Positions 5,235 through 5,495 of a DNA stretch of 5,495 bases are shown piece after piece. The stretch is from JBGSYN01 sp964412385 (GTDB lineage: Bacteria; Pseudomonadota; Alphaproteobacteria; Geminicoccales; Geminicoccaceae), in the NCBI GenBank assembly GCA_964412385.1, contig CAYPOV010000301.1, positions 1 through 5,495 of the forward strand, given 5' to 3'. The position numbers were made by a program, and so were the translations under genes. How positions within the stretch are numbered: the stretch's first letter is position 1; each line of letters starts with the position of its first letter. The notes below the pieces were generated by a model. The model ran no database searches and was not told the DNA's origin. It saw nothing but the letters and a program-made list of their open reading frames with translations.

Positions 5235-5441
5235 CTAAGCCTGCGCTGAAGCACGTTGGCGCTCGCCCATAACGGTCTTGAGGCGCGCAATATCACGGCG
5301 CACTTCTTTGATCCGCTTGGTTCCCTCGAGCTGTCCCGTCGCTTGCTGGAAGCGCAAATTGAACTGTTCCTTCTTAAGCAATGTCAGCTGATCCTTGAGC
5401 TGGTCATCACACTCAGCGCGCATATCGGATGCCCTCTTCAC
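5235..5441 (-). CDS. rpmC: 50S ribosomal protein L29 (uL29), GTG start
   Basis: L29 is a small helical protein at the polypeptide exit tunnel, next to L23, and forms part of the docking area for trigger factor and SRP. From GTG the product is 68 residues, within the usual 60-70. It starts MKRASDMRAECDDQLKDQLT, then has the typical alphaproteobacterial LLKKEQFNLRFQQATGQLEG (21-40) and the signature KRIKEVRRDIARLKTV (42-57); the tail RQRASAQA is unconserved. The GTG at 5441 is chosen over ATG 5480 (which lies inside rplP and adds 13 non-homologous residues) and over internal ATG 5423. The GTG restores the family N-terminus with its KASDLR-like motif and has GGAG (5449-5452) 7 bases upstream. 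One base separates it from the rplP stop. Confidence 0.95.
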   Translation of the reverse strand: MKRASDMRAECDDQLKDQLTLLKKEQFNLRFQQATGQLEGTKRIKEVRRDIARLKTVMGERQRASAQA

Positions 5442-5442
5442 C

Positions 5443-5495
5443 TCAGGTCTCCTGCACCCGGACCACAGTGCGGGTGCCAACAGGCATTTTTGCGG
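5443..5495 (-). CDS. rplP: 50S ribosomal protein L16 (uL16), C-terminal 16 codons only
   Basis: L16 helps position A-site tRNA and complete the large subunit's functional centre. Only the extreme C-terminus lies in the window: AKMPVGTRTVVRVQET, then TGA. The AAKLP-like motif followed by a beta strand is how L16 normally ends, and the gene directly before rpmC in this cluster is rplP. The call rests on that short match plus gene order. The last bases also contain the rpmC ribosome-binding site. The gene continues beyond the right edge. Confidence 0.85.
   Translation of the reverse strand, partial: AKMPVGTRTVVRVQET
5449..5452 (-). promoter_or_regulatory. Shine-Dalgarno site of rpmC, supporting its GTG start
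   Basis: GGAG on the minus strand within the last rplP codons, 7 bases before the GTG at 5441. It decides the rpmC start in favour of GTG. Confidence 0.75.

Noticed and set aside
1..5495. A novel system hidden among the ribosomal genes
   Set aside because: Every gap is 42 bases or less and all coding space is taken by conserved proteins in standard order, leaving no room for an additional gene or array.

Overview
The window is a dense, single-direction block of ribosomal protein genes, all read from the minus strand. In transcription order (right to left) it holds rplP (last 16 codons only), rpmC, rpsQ, rplN, rplX, rplE, rpsN, rpsH, rplF, rplR, rpsE, rpmD, rplO and the first 208 codons of secY. 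This is the end of the S10 cluster running into the spc cluster, in the standard bacterial order. Every complete gene is an intact reading frame with its family hallmarks. I see no mobile element, tRNA, CRISPR array or foreign insertion.

The proteins point to an alphaproteobacterium. Pointers are the L29 core KKEQFNLRFQQATGQLE, the long 101-residue zinc-free S14, the L14 and S17 sequences, and SecY with its KKEGESGRKKINQYTRYL loop. The window is moderately GC-rich (estimated by eye, not computed). Genus cannot be assigned from this; an uncultured or deep-branching lineage is possible.

Spacing is extremely tight. From right to left the gaps are rplP-1-rpmC-42-rpsQ-3-rplN, a 1-base overlap to rplX, 9 (or 6) bases to rplE, 12 to rpsN, 18 to rpsH, 2 to rplF, 1 to rplR, 17 to rpsE, 2 to rpmD, an 8-base overlap to rplO, and 18 to secY. 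There is no room for a promoter or terminator at most junctions, including rpsQ-rplN, where E. coli starts a separate spc transcript. The whole block is therefore probably one transcription unit with extensive translational coupling. The genes supply 30S proteins (S17, S14, S8, S5), 50S proteins (L16, L29, L14, L24, L5, L6, L18, L30, L15) and the channel subunit of the Sec translocon.

This is conserved housekeeping DNA and I found no undescribed system in it. The points worth a second look are modest: a possible stem-loop over the rplE start, at the junction where S8 represses the E. coli operon; the fused S10/spc layout; an acidic tail on L15; two GTG starts (rpmC, rplN); and a few uncertain starts.
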